A stretch of DNA of 64,000 bases from an uncultured Clostridia bacterium. GTDB lineage: Bacteria; Bacillota; Clostridia; Christensenellales; Borkfalkiaceae. The stretch is from NCBI GenBank assembly GCA_934271065.1, contig CAKQQQ010000001.1, positions 1 to 64,000 of the forward strand, given 5' to 3'. Positions 7,975-17,111 of the stretch are shown here, piece after piece (the stretch's first letter is position 1; every line of letters starts with the position of its first letter). The position numbers and the translations under genes were made by a program. The notes beneath the pieces are model-generated. The model saw only the letters and a program-made list of their open reading frames with translations, did not search any database and had not been told where the DNA came from.

Positions 7975-9969
7975 ATGATGAAGAAAAAAATATCGTTGAT
8001 AAAAGCGTGCGCGCTGATCTTTCTGAGTTGCGCGTTGGTTTTCTGCTCGGCGGGGTTAGTGCTTAATGCGCGCGCCGAAAAAAAACAAATCAAGTCCGTA
8101 ACGATAACGATTGATTACGGCGATTACGACGGTAAAGATCTGCCAAGCGGCACGGTCGGCAAGTCGTATCCCGTATTTGCGTACGATGCCGTAGATAACG
8201 CGGGCAATCCCGTATCGGACGTGCGCGTTACCGTTAAAAACCCGAACGGCGAGATCGTTCCGCAAAAAAACGGTAGATTCGAAACCGCGATAATGGGCGA
8301 ATATACGGTTTCCTATGTTGCGATAAGCGGAATTGTAAGTGCGGAAAAAACAATTAAAATCAACGTTGAAAAATATACCGATACAATGAGTTATAACGCC
8401 ACTAACGAAAATATTCCGACAAGCGGTAACACGGGCAACGTTATTTTGGCGAACTTCGGCAGTTTCTCGGGAGGGGTAGGCGATCTTTCGTTTGAAACCG
8501 TCTTAAAATTCGGCGGGAAAGACGTCGATTTTACCGAAACCGAAAAAGGTATTTCTTTTATACCGGAAAAGAGCGGAGAGTATTCTCTCGTTTATTCGGC
8601 GTACGATTTCCTTGCCGATAAAAAATCGGCAGAAAAAACCATAACCGTTACCGACAGCGATATTCCCGTAATGCAAAAGCCGTCTGTAACTTCCTTGGCT
8701 ATTGCGGGCGAAACGCTCGAATTGCCGCTTCCCGACGGCGTTTTATACCGTAACGGCGCAAAATATTATCTGCCCGTAAGCGTTTATTACGACGGAGTCG
8801 AAGTCGGTTCCGATATGCATGTCAAAGACCTTAAAGCAGGCGAACACACCGTTAAATACGAATGTGTAAATCCGCTGGATTCAAACAAAAAGATCGAATA
8901 TACTTTCAATCTTACGGTAAAAGATAAAAAGCAAGCGTTGGGCTCGCGCCTTTTCGATAATTATTTTGATTTTAATAATTGCGAACCGTTCACGACCGCA
9001 GACAACGCATACGGAGTACGCGTCGGTTCGGGTAATGCGTCTTTTGCTTTCTCTCGCATGATTCCGTTAGAATTCATCAATTTCGATATAAGCACGAAAG
9101 ACGGTTTGGCTGCATACGGCGAGATTTACATGGTCATAACCGACAGTAAAAATGCAGACGATTGCGCAAAAGTAAGAATAAAACGTCTTTCGTCGTACAA
9201 CGTGCTTAGCATTTCTTACGACGACAAAACTCGTTCTCTGGTCAATTCAAGCGATAAATCCGTACTCGGACAGATAAAATCTTACGCCGACGGAAGAACG
9301 TTCGAAGGTTTTAAGAGCGGCAAGGCGTATATTTCTTTTGAAGTTAAAGGCGTTAAGAAACAAGCCGAATTCACGTTGACGAAAGTTGCTTCAACCGTCA
9401 TAACCGCCGATTCTCTCGACTATGCTCCGCCCGTATTTTTTGCAGATAACGATTTTCGTTCGGCATACGTTTCGTATATCGGCCATTCGGTATATCTGCC
9501 CGAACTTAAAGCGTTCGACCTTCTCGAAGATAATATCGGGGTAACGCTTACTATTTTCGATGAAACCGGTACTATTTACCAAGGTAAAGGCGGCTATACG
9601 TTCAATATAACGAAGAGCGGAGAGTATTCCTGCCGATATGAAGCTATCGATTCTTACGGCAACAGAAAGAGACAGGACGTAAGCATAACGGTAGGAGATC
9701 AGGTTTCGCCCGTAATTAAAGTGTCGGGTATCAAGGCAAGAGTAAACGTAGGCGAAGAGATCGTTTTGCCCGAAGCGGAAATCAGCGATAATAATACGGC
9801 AACCGAAAGAATTACAAGTTACATTTATGTTTTAAGGGGCAATAACGAGAAAAAACTCGTAAGCGGATCTTACAGGTTCGATGAAGCGGGCAAATATATA
9901 ATCCGCTACGTCGCGTACGATAATAATCAGAACTACACCGTTGTCGAATTCACGGTAATCTGCAAATAA
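7975..9969 (+). CDS. Secreted multi-domain Ig-like surface protein
   Basis: 664 residues, SD AGGAG nine bases upstream. A signal peptide runs to about residue 34 (cleavage after ARA). The rest is beta-rich and holds about five Ig-like or HYR-like units, each ending in a phrase like SGEYSLVYSAYD, AGEHTVKYEC, SGEYSCRYEAID or AGKYIIRYVAYD. The region at about 320-480 looks different and may be a lectin-like beta-sandwich. No sortase motif or membrane anchor is visible at the C-terminus. It lies in the same operon as the transporter, 19 bases after the permease, so glycan capture or presentation at the surface is a reasonable inference. The exact function is unknown. Confidence 0.7.
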   Translation: MMKKKISLIKACALIFLSCALVFCSAGLVLNARAEKKQIKSVTITIDYGDYDGKDLPSGTVGKSYPVFAYDAVDNAGNPVSDVRVTVKNPNGEIVPQKNGRFETAIMGEYTVSYVAISGIVSAEKTIKINVEKYTDTMSYNATNENIPTSGNTGNVILANFGSFSGGVGDLSFETVLKFGGKDVDFTETEKGISFIPEKSGEYSLVYSAYDFLADKKSAEKTITVTDSDIPVMQKPSVTSLAIAGETLELPLPDGVLYRNGAKYYLPVSVYYDGVEVGSDMHVKDLKAGEHTVKYECVNPLDSNKKIEYTFNLTVKDKKQALGSRLFDNYFDFNNCEPFTTADNAYGVRVGSGNASFAFSRMIPLEFINFDISTKDGLAAYGEIYMVITDSKNADDCAKVRIKRLSSYNVLSISYDDKTRSLVNSSDKSVLGQIKSYADGRTFEGFKSGKAYISFEVKGVKKQAEFTLTKVASTVITADSLDYAPPVFFADNDFRSAYVSYIGHSVYLPELKAFDLLEDNIGVTLTIFDETGTIYQGKGGYTFNITKSGEYSCRYEAIDSYGNRKRQDVSITVGDQVSPVIKVSGIKARVNVGEEIVLPEAEISDNNTATERITSYIYVLRGNNEKKLVSGSYRFDEAGKYIIRYVAYDNNQNYTVVEFTVICK

Positions 9970-9981
9970 GGGGTTAATAGA

Positions 9982-12399
9982 ATGAAAAAAATATTGATTT
10001 TCGCTTTATGCGCCATGACGGTTTTCGGCTCGGTTTTTTCGGCGGGTTGTAAAGGTAATAATACTCCGTCCGACGACGCGGTCGAAGAAAAACCCACGGT
10101 TATCGGCGAAGAGCCAGTTTCGTTCGGCGATACAGACGAATATCTTGTTAAAGACGGCGCAAGTTCTTACAAAATAGTTGTGAGTTCGGACGCGGGCAAG
10201 GTGGGAAAATACGCCGCCGAAGAACTTAAATATTTCATTGAAAAATCTACGGCGGTAAGCCTGCCGATAGCGACCGACGCAGAAGTTTCTTATAACAACG
10301 ACGGCAAATACATTTCCGTCGGCGAGAACAAGCTGCTTGCCGCACAAAAAGATATAACGGTCGATTACGAAGAACTTGGCGAGAACGGCGTTACCGTAAA
10401 CACCAAGGGCAACTGCGTATATCTGTCAGGCGCAACCGAAAACGGCACGCTTTTCGCGGCTTACAGATTTTTGCATTATCAGGTAGGTTATAACGCCTAT
10501 GCTTACGACTGCGTAGAAGTCGATTATTATAAAACGTTAAAACTTAAGAATATAAGTTATAAGCACGTTCCGTCGCTCGGTCTTACTACCGCGGAAGACG
10601 GAGAGCTTTCGGGCGAAGACAAGGTTTCCAAGGCTATGCGTATGTACGTCTATGCGTCGAAAAACGGCGGTTACGATTTTTACGGCAATTTGTATAACGG
10701 ACTCTGGTGCCATACCACGCCGTATATCGTAACGACAACGCTCGATGCCGATCGCGTAAAAGCCGCCGAGTCCGAAGAAAAAGCCGTTAAACTCAGCGAG
10801 TTAAAAGCAGCTCTTTGCGAAACTTATAATTACAAAGAAGAAAACGGCGAACTCGTCCCCGATGAAAACGCAGACGAAGCGGGGTATTCAAACTTTATGA
10901 AAGGTTTTGATAAAGCCGTTTCAACGCTTTTCTCGTCGACGTTAACGTATCAGGAAAGCATAAATATCGAAGTTCTTAATCTTTACCACTACATTTACGA
11001 CAGAAAGAGAAATATCGTTCCGGAGTACGTTCGTAAGACGACCGTAAACGATAAAGGCATAACCGTAGACGTAATAGAAAACGGCAACTACGTTTACGAA
11101 ACCGACGCGGACGGCAATCCTATCTTAAAAACCGACGAGAGCGGTAAACCCGTTTCGGACGTAGCCGGTTTTATCGCATACGAAAAGGGCTGGAACGCCG
11201 CATACGAAAAAGGAAATTACCATATCGGCGACGAATGGCAAAGAAAAGTTAAAAGTATAAGACTTTGGAATAATAATCAAGTTTGTTATTCCAAGCAGGA
11301 AGCTATCGACCTTGCGTCTGACAAGCTTATAAACAATTATATAAACACCGCAAGCGGTCCGTATCTTATGCTCGGCGTAACCGACGGCATCGGTTCGTGC
11401 GATTGCGACGAATGTAAGGAAAACGAAACTTTATACGGCGGCGCGGCGGGCGTGCAGATGCGCTTTATGAACGCCGTTGCCCGCAACGTTGAAGCGTACA
11501 TGGATGAAAACGGAATAAATAAAACCGTTTATCTCGTAGCGTTCGCGTACTATTCATACCGTCAACCGCCCGTAAAACTCGTTAACGGCAAATACGTCGC
11601 GGTAGACGAAAGCGTTATTCCCAAAAAGGACGGAAAGGTAAGAGTGGGCGTTATGTATACGCCTATCGAAGCGTGCTATACGCACCCCATAAGCGACGAA
11701 GTCGAAACGTGTGACAAAAACGCGCAGATCGCCGAAGAAATGAAAGCATGGGCTTCTATTACGGACTATCTTATGATGTACTCTTACGGAACGAACTTCC
11801 AGGCGTATAAGTATCATTTCAACAACTGGTCGCATATCGGCGATTCCATAAGATTTTACGAAAAGTGCGGTCTTAAGTATTATTTTGAACAGACGTGCGC
11901 TCAAAACGATATATCGCCTATGTCGTCAATGCGTGCTTACGTCCGTTCAAAACTCGCTTGGAACTCGGCATATAACACGCAGGATCTTATCGACGAATTT
12001 ATCGAACACTACTATGGCGACGGCGCGGAAAGCGTAAAACAGTATTTCGGCGCGGTTATGGAAAACTTTGAAAGAATTTACACTATCGACGGCACGGAAG
12101 ATCATGACATTTATTACAGCAAGATTACTAACAACGAAAGTTGGACGCGTTTGCTCGTAAAAGAACTTCAAAGCTATCTCGAAAAAGCCGATTATAAAAT
12201 TGACGTGGGCAGTTCCAATCGGAAAGACGTTTATAAAGAACGTGTTTTCAGAGAGTATTTCCTGCTTAAAGATTGCGAATATATGAAATATTCGGGGTAT
12301 CTCAACCGGGAAGAATACGACGAACTCGAACGCCTCGTAATGTACGGACGAGAAAAATATAATGCTTATTTGAGCACGGAGAAAACAAACAATGGTTAA
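9982..12399 (+). CDS. DUF4838-family lipoprotein, putative glycan hydrolase
   Basis: 805 residues with a lipoprotein signal (Cys23). Residues about 50-165 resemble the alpha/beta N-domain found ahead of GH20/GH67 catalytic barrels (AAEELKYFIEKSTA, then ENGTLFAAYRFL). The following region matches DUF4838 proteins: LMLGVTDG and the cluster SCDCDEC near residues 472-478, then YYFEQTC. The family is linked to polysaccharide loci and is thought to be hydrolytic or binding, but no reaction is established. The Cys cluster may hold a metal or disulphides outside the cell. It starts 12 bases after the Ig-like gene and overlaps the next gene by eight bases, so it is translationally coupled. Confidence 0.72.
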   Translation: MKKILIFALCAMTVFGSVFSAGCKGNNTPSDDAVEEKPTVIGEEPVSFGDTDEYLVKDGASSYKIVVSSDAGKVGKYAAEELKYFIEKSTAVSLPIATDAEVSYNNDGKYISVGENKLLAAQKDITVDYEELGENGVTVNTKGNCVYLSGATENGTLFAAYRFLHYQVGYNAYAYDCVEVDYYKTLKLKNISYKHVPSLGLTTAEDGELSGEDKVSKAMRMYVYASKNGGYDFYGNLYNGLWCHTTPYIVTTTLDADRVKAAESEEKAVKLSELKAALCETYNYKEENGELVPDENADEAGYSNFMKGFDKAVSTLFSSTLTYQESINIEVLNLYHYIYDRKRNIVPEYVRKTTVNDKGITVDVIENGNYVYETDADGNPILKTDESGKPVSDVAGFIAYEKGWNAAYEKGNYHIGDEWQRKVKSIRLWNNNQVCYSKQEAIDLASDKLINNYINTASGPYLMLGVTDGIGSCDCDECKENETLYGGAAGVQMRFMNAVARNVEAYMDENGINKTVYLVAFAYYSYRQPPVKLVNGKYVAVDESVIPKKDGKVRVGVMYTPIEACYTHPISDEVETCDKNAQIAEEMKAWASITDYLMMYSYGTNFQAYKYHFNNWSHIGDSIRFYEKCGLKYYFEQTCAQNDISPMSSMRAYVRSKLAWNSAYNTQDLIDEFIEHYYGDGAESVKQYFGAVMENFERIYTIDGTEDHDIYYSKITNNESWTRLLVKELQSYLEKADYKIDVGSSNRKDVYKERVFREYFLLKDCEYMKYSGYLNREEYDELERLVMYGREKYNAYLSTEKTNNG

Positions 12400-13021
12400 A
12401 TCGAAAAGAATAATAAGTTTGTTAATTGCCGTAATCGCGGCGCTCGGCGTATGTTTTTTAACCGCTTGCAATACCGCGACCGGCGACGGCGGCAAAGCTG
12501 ACGGCAAAATCACCTATAGCTTTGCGATAAGCAAAACGGCGGTCACGCTCGAAGCGGGGCAGAGCGAAAAACTGGAATGTCGCTATGGCGACAAAAAGAT
12601 AATTTTTTCAAGTTCCGACGATAAAATCGCAACCGTTTCCGACAACGGAACCGTCAATGCGGTTTCCGCGGGCGTAGCGTATATCACCGCTAAAGCCGAC
12701 GGCGTTGACGGAGCGGAAAAAATGTGTAAAGTTACCGTTGTCGAGTATGAATATTCGGTTAAAATCAACCGCGAAGAAAGCATTACGGCGGTAATAAAGG
12801 ACAAAGCGGTTACGCTCGATTTTGTCGCTATCGTATACAAAAACGACGAAAAATCCGATCTTATCGTAAACTTTACGGTAAATCCCGATGGCGCAAACCT
12901 TGTTGTCGGCGGTAACACCGCAAGAGTTACTTTCTCTGCGACAGGCGAATATACGGTTAAAGCGGAATATGCGGGAAAAACCGCAACCGTAACGGTAAAA
13001 GTCGTAAACAGCGTCGCATAA
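12392..13021 (+). CDS. Small lipoprotein with BIG2 Ig-like domain
   Basis: 209 residues. A lipobox LTAC places the lipidated Cys at residue 26. Residues about 45-115 form a bacterial Ig-like group 2 domain (SKTAVTLEAGQSEKLEC, then SSSDDKIATVSDNGTV and VSAGVAYITAKA). A second beta-sandwich follows to the end. The start overlaps the end of the DUF4838 gene by eight bases. It probably acts as a surface spacer or adhesive partner of the neighbouring proteins. No enzymatic residues are recognised. Confidence 0.7.
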   Translation: MVKSKRIISLLIAVIAALGVCFLTACNTATGDGGKADGKITYSFAISKTAVTLEAGQSEKLECRYGDKKIIFSSSDDKIATVSDNGTVNAVSAGVAYITAKADGVDGAEKMCKVTVVEYEYSVKINREESITAVIKDKAVTLDFVAIVYKNDEKSDLIVNFTVNPDGANLVVGGNTARVTFSATGEYTVKAEYAGKTATVTVKVVNSVA

Positions 13022-13033
13022 GTGGGGGCGAAA

Positions 13034-16000
13034 ATGATGAAAAAGATCTGTATTGTTTTATTGTCGCTCATATGCTGTTTATCGCTGGCGGCGTGCTTTA
13101 CGTCAGGCGGCGAAGATAAACTCAAAGCGGAGAGCAACGTTATTCTCGTTGACAGAGAAATAACCGTCTGCGTCGGCGAAACGTACACGTTCGCACCTAC
13201 GGGCGCAGAGAGTTTCGGTTACTCTTCTTCAAACGAAAAAGTGGCGAAAGTTACAAACAACGGCGTGGTTACCGGCGTAGCCGACGGTACTGCGTTTATA
13301 GACGTATCCGCGGGCGAAAAGGCGGTAACGTGCAAAGTCAACGTTATCAAAGCCGAAAACTATATCCGTCTTAACACAGAGGGCGTTACCGTTGCCGCGG
13401 GCGGCGACGTAACCCTTACCGCCGAGTTAATAATCAACGGCAAAGTAAAAGGCGATGAAGTTACGTTCGCTAAAAACGGCGAAGATATTACGCTTAAACA
13501 AAACGGCAAAAATTCCGTAACCGTTTCGGTTGCTAAAACGGGCAACTACGTCGTAACCGCAACGTGGGGCGATTTGAAAGCGCAATGCGTTATAAAGGCG
13601 GTCGCCCTTAACGCAAAAACGCTTGCAAAGCCGGAAATTTCGGTTGAAAACTGCAAGACGGTTAAATGGAACGCGGTCGCAAACGCAAGCGCATATACGT
13701 ATAGCGTAAACGGTGGAGAATGGGTTAAAATCACAAACACTTCGTTTGACGCCGCAAGCATAACCGACGGATTGAAATATAACGACGAAGCGATTTTTGC
13801 CGTAAAGGCAACGTCGGGCGAAAGCGATTTTGACTATATCGACGGTTTACCCGCCTCGATCGAATTTTCGCACGAATACGCTATCACGGTTATTGAAGAA
13901 TATACTTGCGCAAAAGCAGGCAAGGTCAGCGTTAAATGTTCGGTATGCAATAAGGAATATACGGATAACGCATTCCTTGCAGACCATAACATGGTAGACG
14001 GCGCGTGCACCGTTTGCGGTTTACAACAAACCCAAAAGGTTATTTACCGTTACGACGAAAAGAACGATTGTTATTTCGTTGCCGGAGCGGACGCGGGTTA
14101 TGACAGCGAGAATCTTTATATTCTTGCTAAATATAACGACGGCAAGAACGGCGAAAGACCTGTAAAATATATCGGTTACGGAGCGTTTGCCGCAAACAAA
14201 ACGATTAAACGCGTTTACCTGCCCGAAAGCATGACCGAATTTACCGATAAAGACAACAGCTTTAACAAAACGAAAAAGGACGGCAAAATGGTAAGCAGTC
14301 CGTTAAGAGGCACCGTTTTCGATAATTGCAGTAATCTCGAATTTGTTTCGATGCCCGGCATAACCGTTTTGCGCGACGTTGCCGACGTTGCGTACGCACA
14401 TTGGAATTTCAGGGATTGTTATAACCTTAAACAAGTCGTAGTCGCAAACGGGTTCGATAACTACGGCGCAACCTTTATGCGTTGGGTAAACACGCCCGAC
14501 AACGCCGAAAATCAGACGGACATTTACGTTTTCGGCGAGAAGGTAACCAAACTTTGCAACGACAGTTACCCGATAGGTTACGACTTAGGTTTCGGTAACA
14601 ACACCTTGCTTACGGGCGACGTGTTCTATTACGACGAAAACTCTGCCGATTGCTATAAATGGCATTACGCCGATGACGGAAAAACCGTTGTAAGCGGCGG
14701 CAAGCACGTTTTCAATAATAAGCACAAATGCAAAAAGTGCGGCGCGATGAACGACTTCGGCGTCAACTACGGCTATTACGAGGGTAAAGATATAGACGGC
14801 GTAACCGATATTAAAACCTATTACGTTGCCGATAACAGAACGCTTAATCAGGCAGAGATAGTTATTTTAGACGAATATACCGACGGCGTTCACGGAACTT
14901 TGCCCGTAACGTTTGTTAAAAACGAAGCCTTCGCGGGTAATCCGTCGATAAAGCGCGTTACGCTTTCCGAAAACGTAACAAGGCTCGACGGCGGCGTGTT
15001 CCTGAATTGCCCGAATCTCGAATACGTTTCGATGACAGGCATTACAAACATGCATTTTATAAACGTCAGCAATAAGATGTTTTACGGCGACGGCGTAAAC
15101 ACGGGCAATAACTTCCTCGATTGTTACAACCTTAAAACGCTTATCGTAAACGAAAAGTTCAATCTTTACGAAAAACCGGATGCACAGCAGTTCTTAGGCA
15201 GGGGTAGCGGCGTAATCCCCAAAATAGATATTTATTCCATTGGTTCTATTGAAACAAGCAGTATAAACGCTGCGCCTAACGGTCAGAACAATCTTTTAAC
15301 GGGCGTTGTATTCTATAAAGGCGCGCTCGATACATGCAGAAGATGGACCGAAGATGACGGCATGATTGAAGTCTCTGCAAGAGAACACGACTTCGTAGAC
15401 GGCGTTTGTTCGATTTGCGGCGAAAAAAACGCAATGGGCGTTATATACAAATATAACGATATCAAAAAGGTGTATTACGTTGCCGGTTATACCGGAACAA
15501 GTTCAATCGTCAATGTGTTCGATACCTGGAACGACGGCAAAAACGGCGAAAAAGCGGTTAAATACGTTGAATTCAAAGCATTCAGCGAAAATAAAACCAT
15601 AACAAAAGTAGTTCTTCCCGAAAGCATAGACAGCTTGGAGGGCAGTGCGTTCCTCGGCTGTACTAATCTCGAATACGTTTCAATGACGGGCGTTAAAACA
15701 ATGAACTGGGCTTCGGTTTATAACAATAAAGACGGCGACAACAACTTCCGTAATTGTAACAAACTGAAATACGTTGTAATCGGCAGCGAGTTGAGCGCGA
15801 ACTGCGGACAATTCAACACAGAAAAACTTCCCGCCGTGCTTACGCTCTGTTTGTACGTTGACGGTGCTGACGGAGCTGTAAATCTCGCCGGCAATAACGC
15901 GTTGTGGACGGGTAATATCTTCTATAAAGGCAATTCATCCGAGTGCGGCAAGTGGAATTATAACGCCGACGGCGAAATCGTTTCCACATCTCACGACTTT

Positions 16001-16609
16001 GTAAACGGTAAGTGCTCAAACTGCGGAATATACGATACCGCCGGCGTTAAATACGCGTATAACAGCGAAAAACAGGTTTATTATGTGACGGGTTGCGATG
16101 CAAACGTTACCGAGATAATCGTTCTTTCCGCATACAGTGACGGAATAAACCCCGAAAAACCGGTGAAATACGTTGAATTCAAAGCATTCAGCGAAAATAA
16201 AACCATAACAAAAGTAGTTTTTCCCGAAAGCGTAGACAGTTTGGAAGGCAGAGTCTTCTGGGGGTGCGAAAATCTCGAGTACGTTTCGATGGCGGGCGTC
16301 ACTAACCTTAAATATGCAAGTCCGTACGGCGGAGAAAGAAACAACAATTTCAGAAACTGCTTTAAACTCAAAACCGTTATTGTAAGCAACGCTTTGTATT
16401 CCGACGTAGGTCAGTTCGGTTGCGCGCCAACTGATCCCGGCAACAAAAAAATACTTGATTTTTACGTGGTCGGCTCAAGCGGCGCGCCGTCGCTCGATTA
16501 CGAAACGGCGGACGCTAACAATCTTTGTTCCGGTAAAGTTTATTACTACAGCGAAAACGAAAAGGCGGGCTGTTGGCATTACGTAAACGGGGTAGTTACA
16601 AAGTGGTAA
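13034..16609 (+). CDS. Large BspA-type leucine-rich lipoprotein, four modules
   Basis: 1191 residues from ATG at 13034, chosen because GGGGG lies just upstream; an earlier GTG at 13022 would lie on the SD itself. The lipobox is LAAC (Cys21). A BIG2 domain occupies about 30-110. Four modules of roughly 200 residues follow. Each has a short knuckle of the form H-x-F-V-x-G-x-C-x2-C-G, a strand block ending YYVAGYTG or similar, a BspA/LRR_5 stretch (GCxNLEYVSMTGV), and a beta block with NLLTGxVFYY and a C...W pair. BspA-like proteins are surface adhesins. Parts of modules 3 and 4 are nearly identical at DNA level to the gene at 17112, showing recent exchange. The Cys knuckles could bind Zn or form disulphides. 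Confidence 0.75.
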   Translation: MMKKICIVLLSLICCLSLAACFTSGGEDKLKAESNVILVDREITVCVGETYTFAPTGAESFGYSSSNEKVAKVTNNGVVTGVADGTAFIDVSAGEKAVTCKVNVIKAENYIRLNTEGVTVAAGGDVTLTAELIINGKVKGDEVTFAKNGEDITLKQNGKNSVTVSVAKTGNYVVTATWGDLKAQCVIKAVALNAKTLAKPEISVENCKTVKWNAVANASAYTYSVNGGEWVKITNTSFDAASITDGLKYNDEAIFAVKATSGESDFDYIDGLPASIEFSHEYAITVIEEYTCAKAGKVSVKCSVCNKEYTDNAFLADHNMVDGACTVCGLQQTQKVIYRYDEKNDCYFVAGADAGYDSENLYILAKYNDGKNGERPVKYIGYGAFAANKTIKRVYLPESMTEFTDKDNSFNKTKKDGKMVSSPLRGTVFDNCSNLEFVSMPGITVLRDVADVAYAHWNFRDCYNLKQVVVANGFDNYGATFMRWVNTPDNAENQTDIYVFGEKVTKLCNDSYPIGYDLGFGNNTLLTGDVFYYDENSADCYKWHYADDGKTVVSGGKHVFNNKHKCKKCGAMNDFGVNYGYYEGKDIDGVTDIKTYYVADNRTLNQAEIVILDEYTDGVHGTLPVTFVKNEAFAGNPSIKRVTLSENVTRLDGGVFLNCPNLEYVSMTGITNMHFINVSNKMFYGDGVNTGNNFLDCYNLKTLIVNEKFNLYEKPDAQQFLGRGSGVIPKIDIYSIGSIETSSINAAPNGQNNLLTGVVFYKGALDTCRRWTEDDGMIEVSAREHDFVDGVCSICGEKNAMGVIYKYNDIKKVYYVAGYTGTSSIVNVFDTWNDGKNGEKAVKYVEFKAFSENKTITKVVLPESIDSLEGSAFLGCTNLEYVSMTGVKTMNWASVYNNKDGDNNFRNCNKLKYVVIGSELSANCGQFNTEKLPAVLTLCLYVDGADGAVNLAGNNALWTGNIFYKGNSSECGKWNYNADGEIVSTSHDFVNGKCSNCGIYDTAGVKYAYNSEKQVYYVTGCDANVTEIIVLSAYSDGINPEKPVKYVEFKAFSENKTITKVVFPESVDSLEGRVFWGCENLEYVSMAGVTNLKYASPYGGERNNNFRNCFKLKTVIVSNALYSDVGQFGCAPTDPGNKKILDFYVVGSSGAPSLDYETADANNLCSGKVYYYSENEKAGCWHYVNGVVTKW
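15434..15545 (+). repeat. 112-bp tract shared with 19206-19317
   Basis: This tract in the module-3 knuckle region is identical to 19206-19317 except one base that I can see (T to C). It encodes the AMGVIYKYND segment and what follows. It is one of two exchange tracts between the paralogous surface genes. Confidence 0.8.
15560..15626 (+). repeat. 67-bp internal repeat, copy 1 (copy 2 at 16166-16232)
   Basis: The stretch encoding VEFKAFSENKTITKV is repeated almost base for base at 16166-16232 in the next module of the same gene. It marks recent module duplication within the protein. Confidence 0.7.
16223..16556 (+). repeat. 334-bp tract shared with 19386-19719
   Basis: The 3' end of the gene from the CCCGAAAGCGTAGAC point to the GCGAAA point matches the 3' end of the gene at 17112 over 334 bases. 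By eye only one base differs (GCG versus ACG, Ala versus Thr). The same position in both genes points to gene conversion or a recent terminal duplication. Confidence 0.85.
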
Positions 16610-16617
16610 GATCGATA

Positions 16618-16965
16618 ATGTTATTCAAAAGAGCAATCGCTTTGATAACTGTGATTATTTCGGTAATATTCGTTGTTTCTCTCGGGGGTTGCTTCTGGGG
16701 CGACGGCGAAACCGAAAGCGAAATCGTTTTTATGGTTATATTCGATTCGGCGGGCGGTACGAAAGTTGAATCGGTAACGGTCAAATCGGGTGAAAAAATA
16801 CCCGAACCGCCCGAGCCGAAAAAGTCGAATACAAAGCAACAATACGTTTTTAAGGGCTGGTATATAGGAGACTCGAAGTGGGATTTTAAAAACGAAATCG
16901 TAACGGGTGATATTACCCTTACGGCAAAATGGGAACTAACAGGTGATTTCACCGTTGGATTTTAG
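16618..16965 (+). CDS. Small lipoprotein with InlB-type repeat
   Basis: 115 residues from ATG at 16618. The lipobox is LGGC (Cys25). Residues about 40-105 form one Listeria-Bacteroides (InlB B-repeat) unit: VIFDSAGGTKVESVTVKSG, a proline stretch, then FKGWYI and DITLTAKWE. These beta-grasp-like units occur as repeats in surface proteins; a single unit on a lipid anchor is unusual. It starts eight bases after the LRR gene, with no strong SD, so coupled translation is likely. It may be an accessory or capping partner for the large surface proteins. Confidence 0.7.
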   Translation: MLFKRAIALITVIISVIFVVSLGGCFWGDGETESEIVFMVIFDSAGGTKVESVTVKSGEKIPEPPEPKKSNTKQQYVFKGWYIGDSKWDFKNEIVTGDITLTAKWELTGDFTVGF

Positions 16966-16983
16966 ATGAATTAGGAGGATTTT

Positions 16984-17097
16984 ATGAGAAATTACAACAA
17001 ACCCGACGTCGAACTGATATATTTCAGCGAAGACGTCGTAACTGCAAGCCTGCTCGGTAAAGATAACGACGGGGACGACCGGATTTGGGATTTTTAA
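16984..17097 (+). CDS. 37-residue acidic orphan peptide in the surface operon
   Basis: The strongest SD of the region (AGGAGG, seven bases upstream) precedes ATG and the frame MRNYNKPDVELIYFSEDV, continuing VTASLLGK and ending in an Asp-rich tail with RIWDF. It has no signal peptide or membrane segment. The first half has the form Y-x-K-P-x-(I/V)-E-(L/I), then F-x-x-E-D-V-(V/I)-x-(A/T)-S, which I recall from short unannotated proteins of gut Firmicutes (memory, not a search). It sits between the InlB-repeat lipoprotein and the second LRR protein, with the next SD overlapping its end. It could be a RiPP-like precursor, a chaperone-like peptide or a signal; no function can be assigned. Confidence 0.65.
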   Translation: MRNYNKPDVELIYFSEDVVTASLLGKDNDGDDRIWDF

Positions 17098-17111
17098 GAG
17101 GAGAAAGAAAG

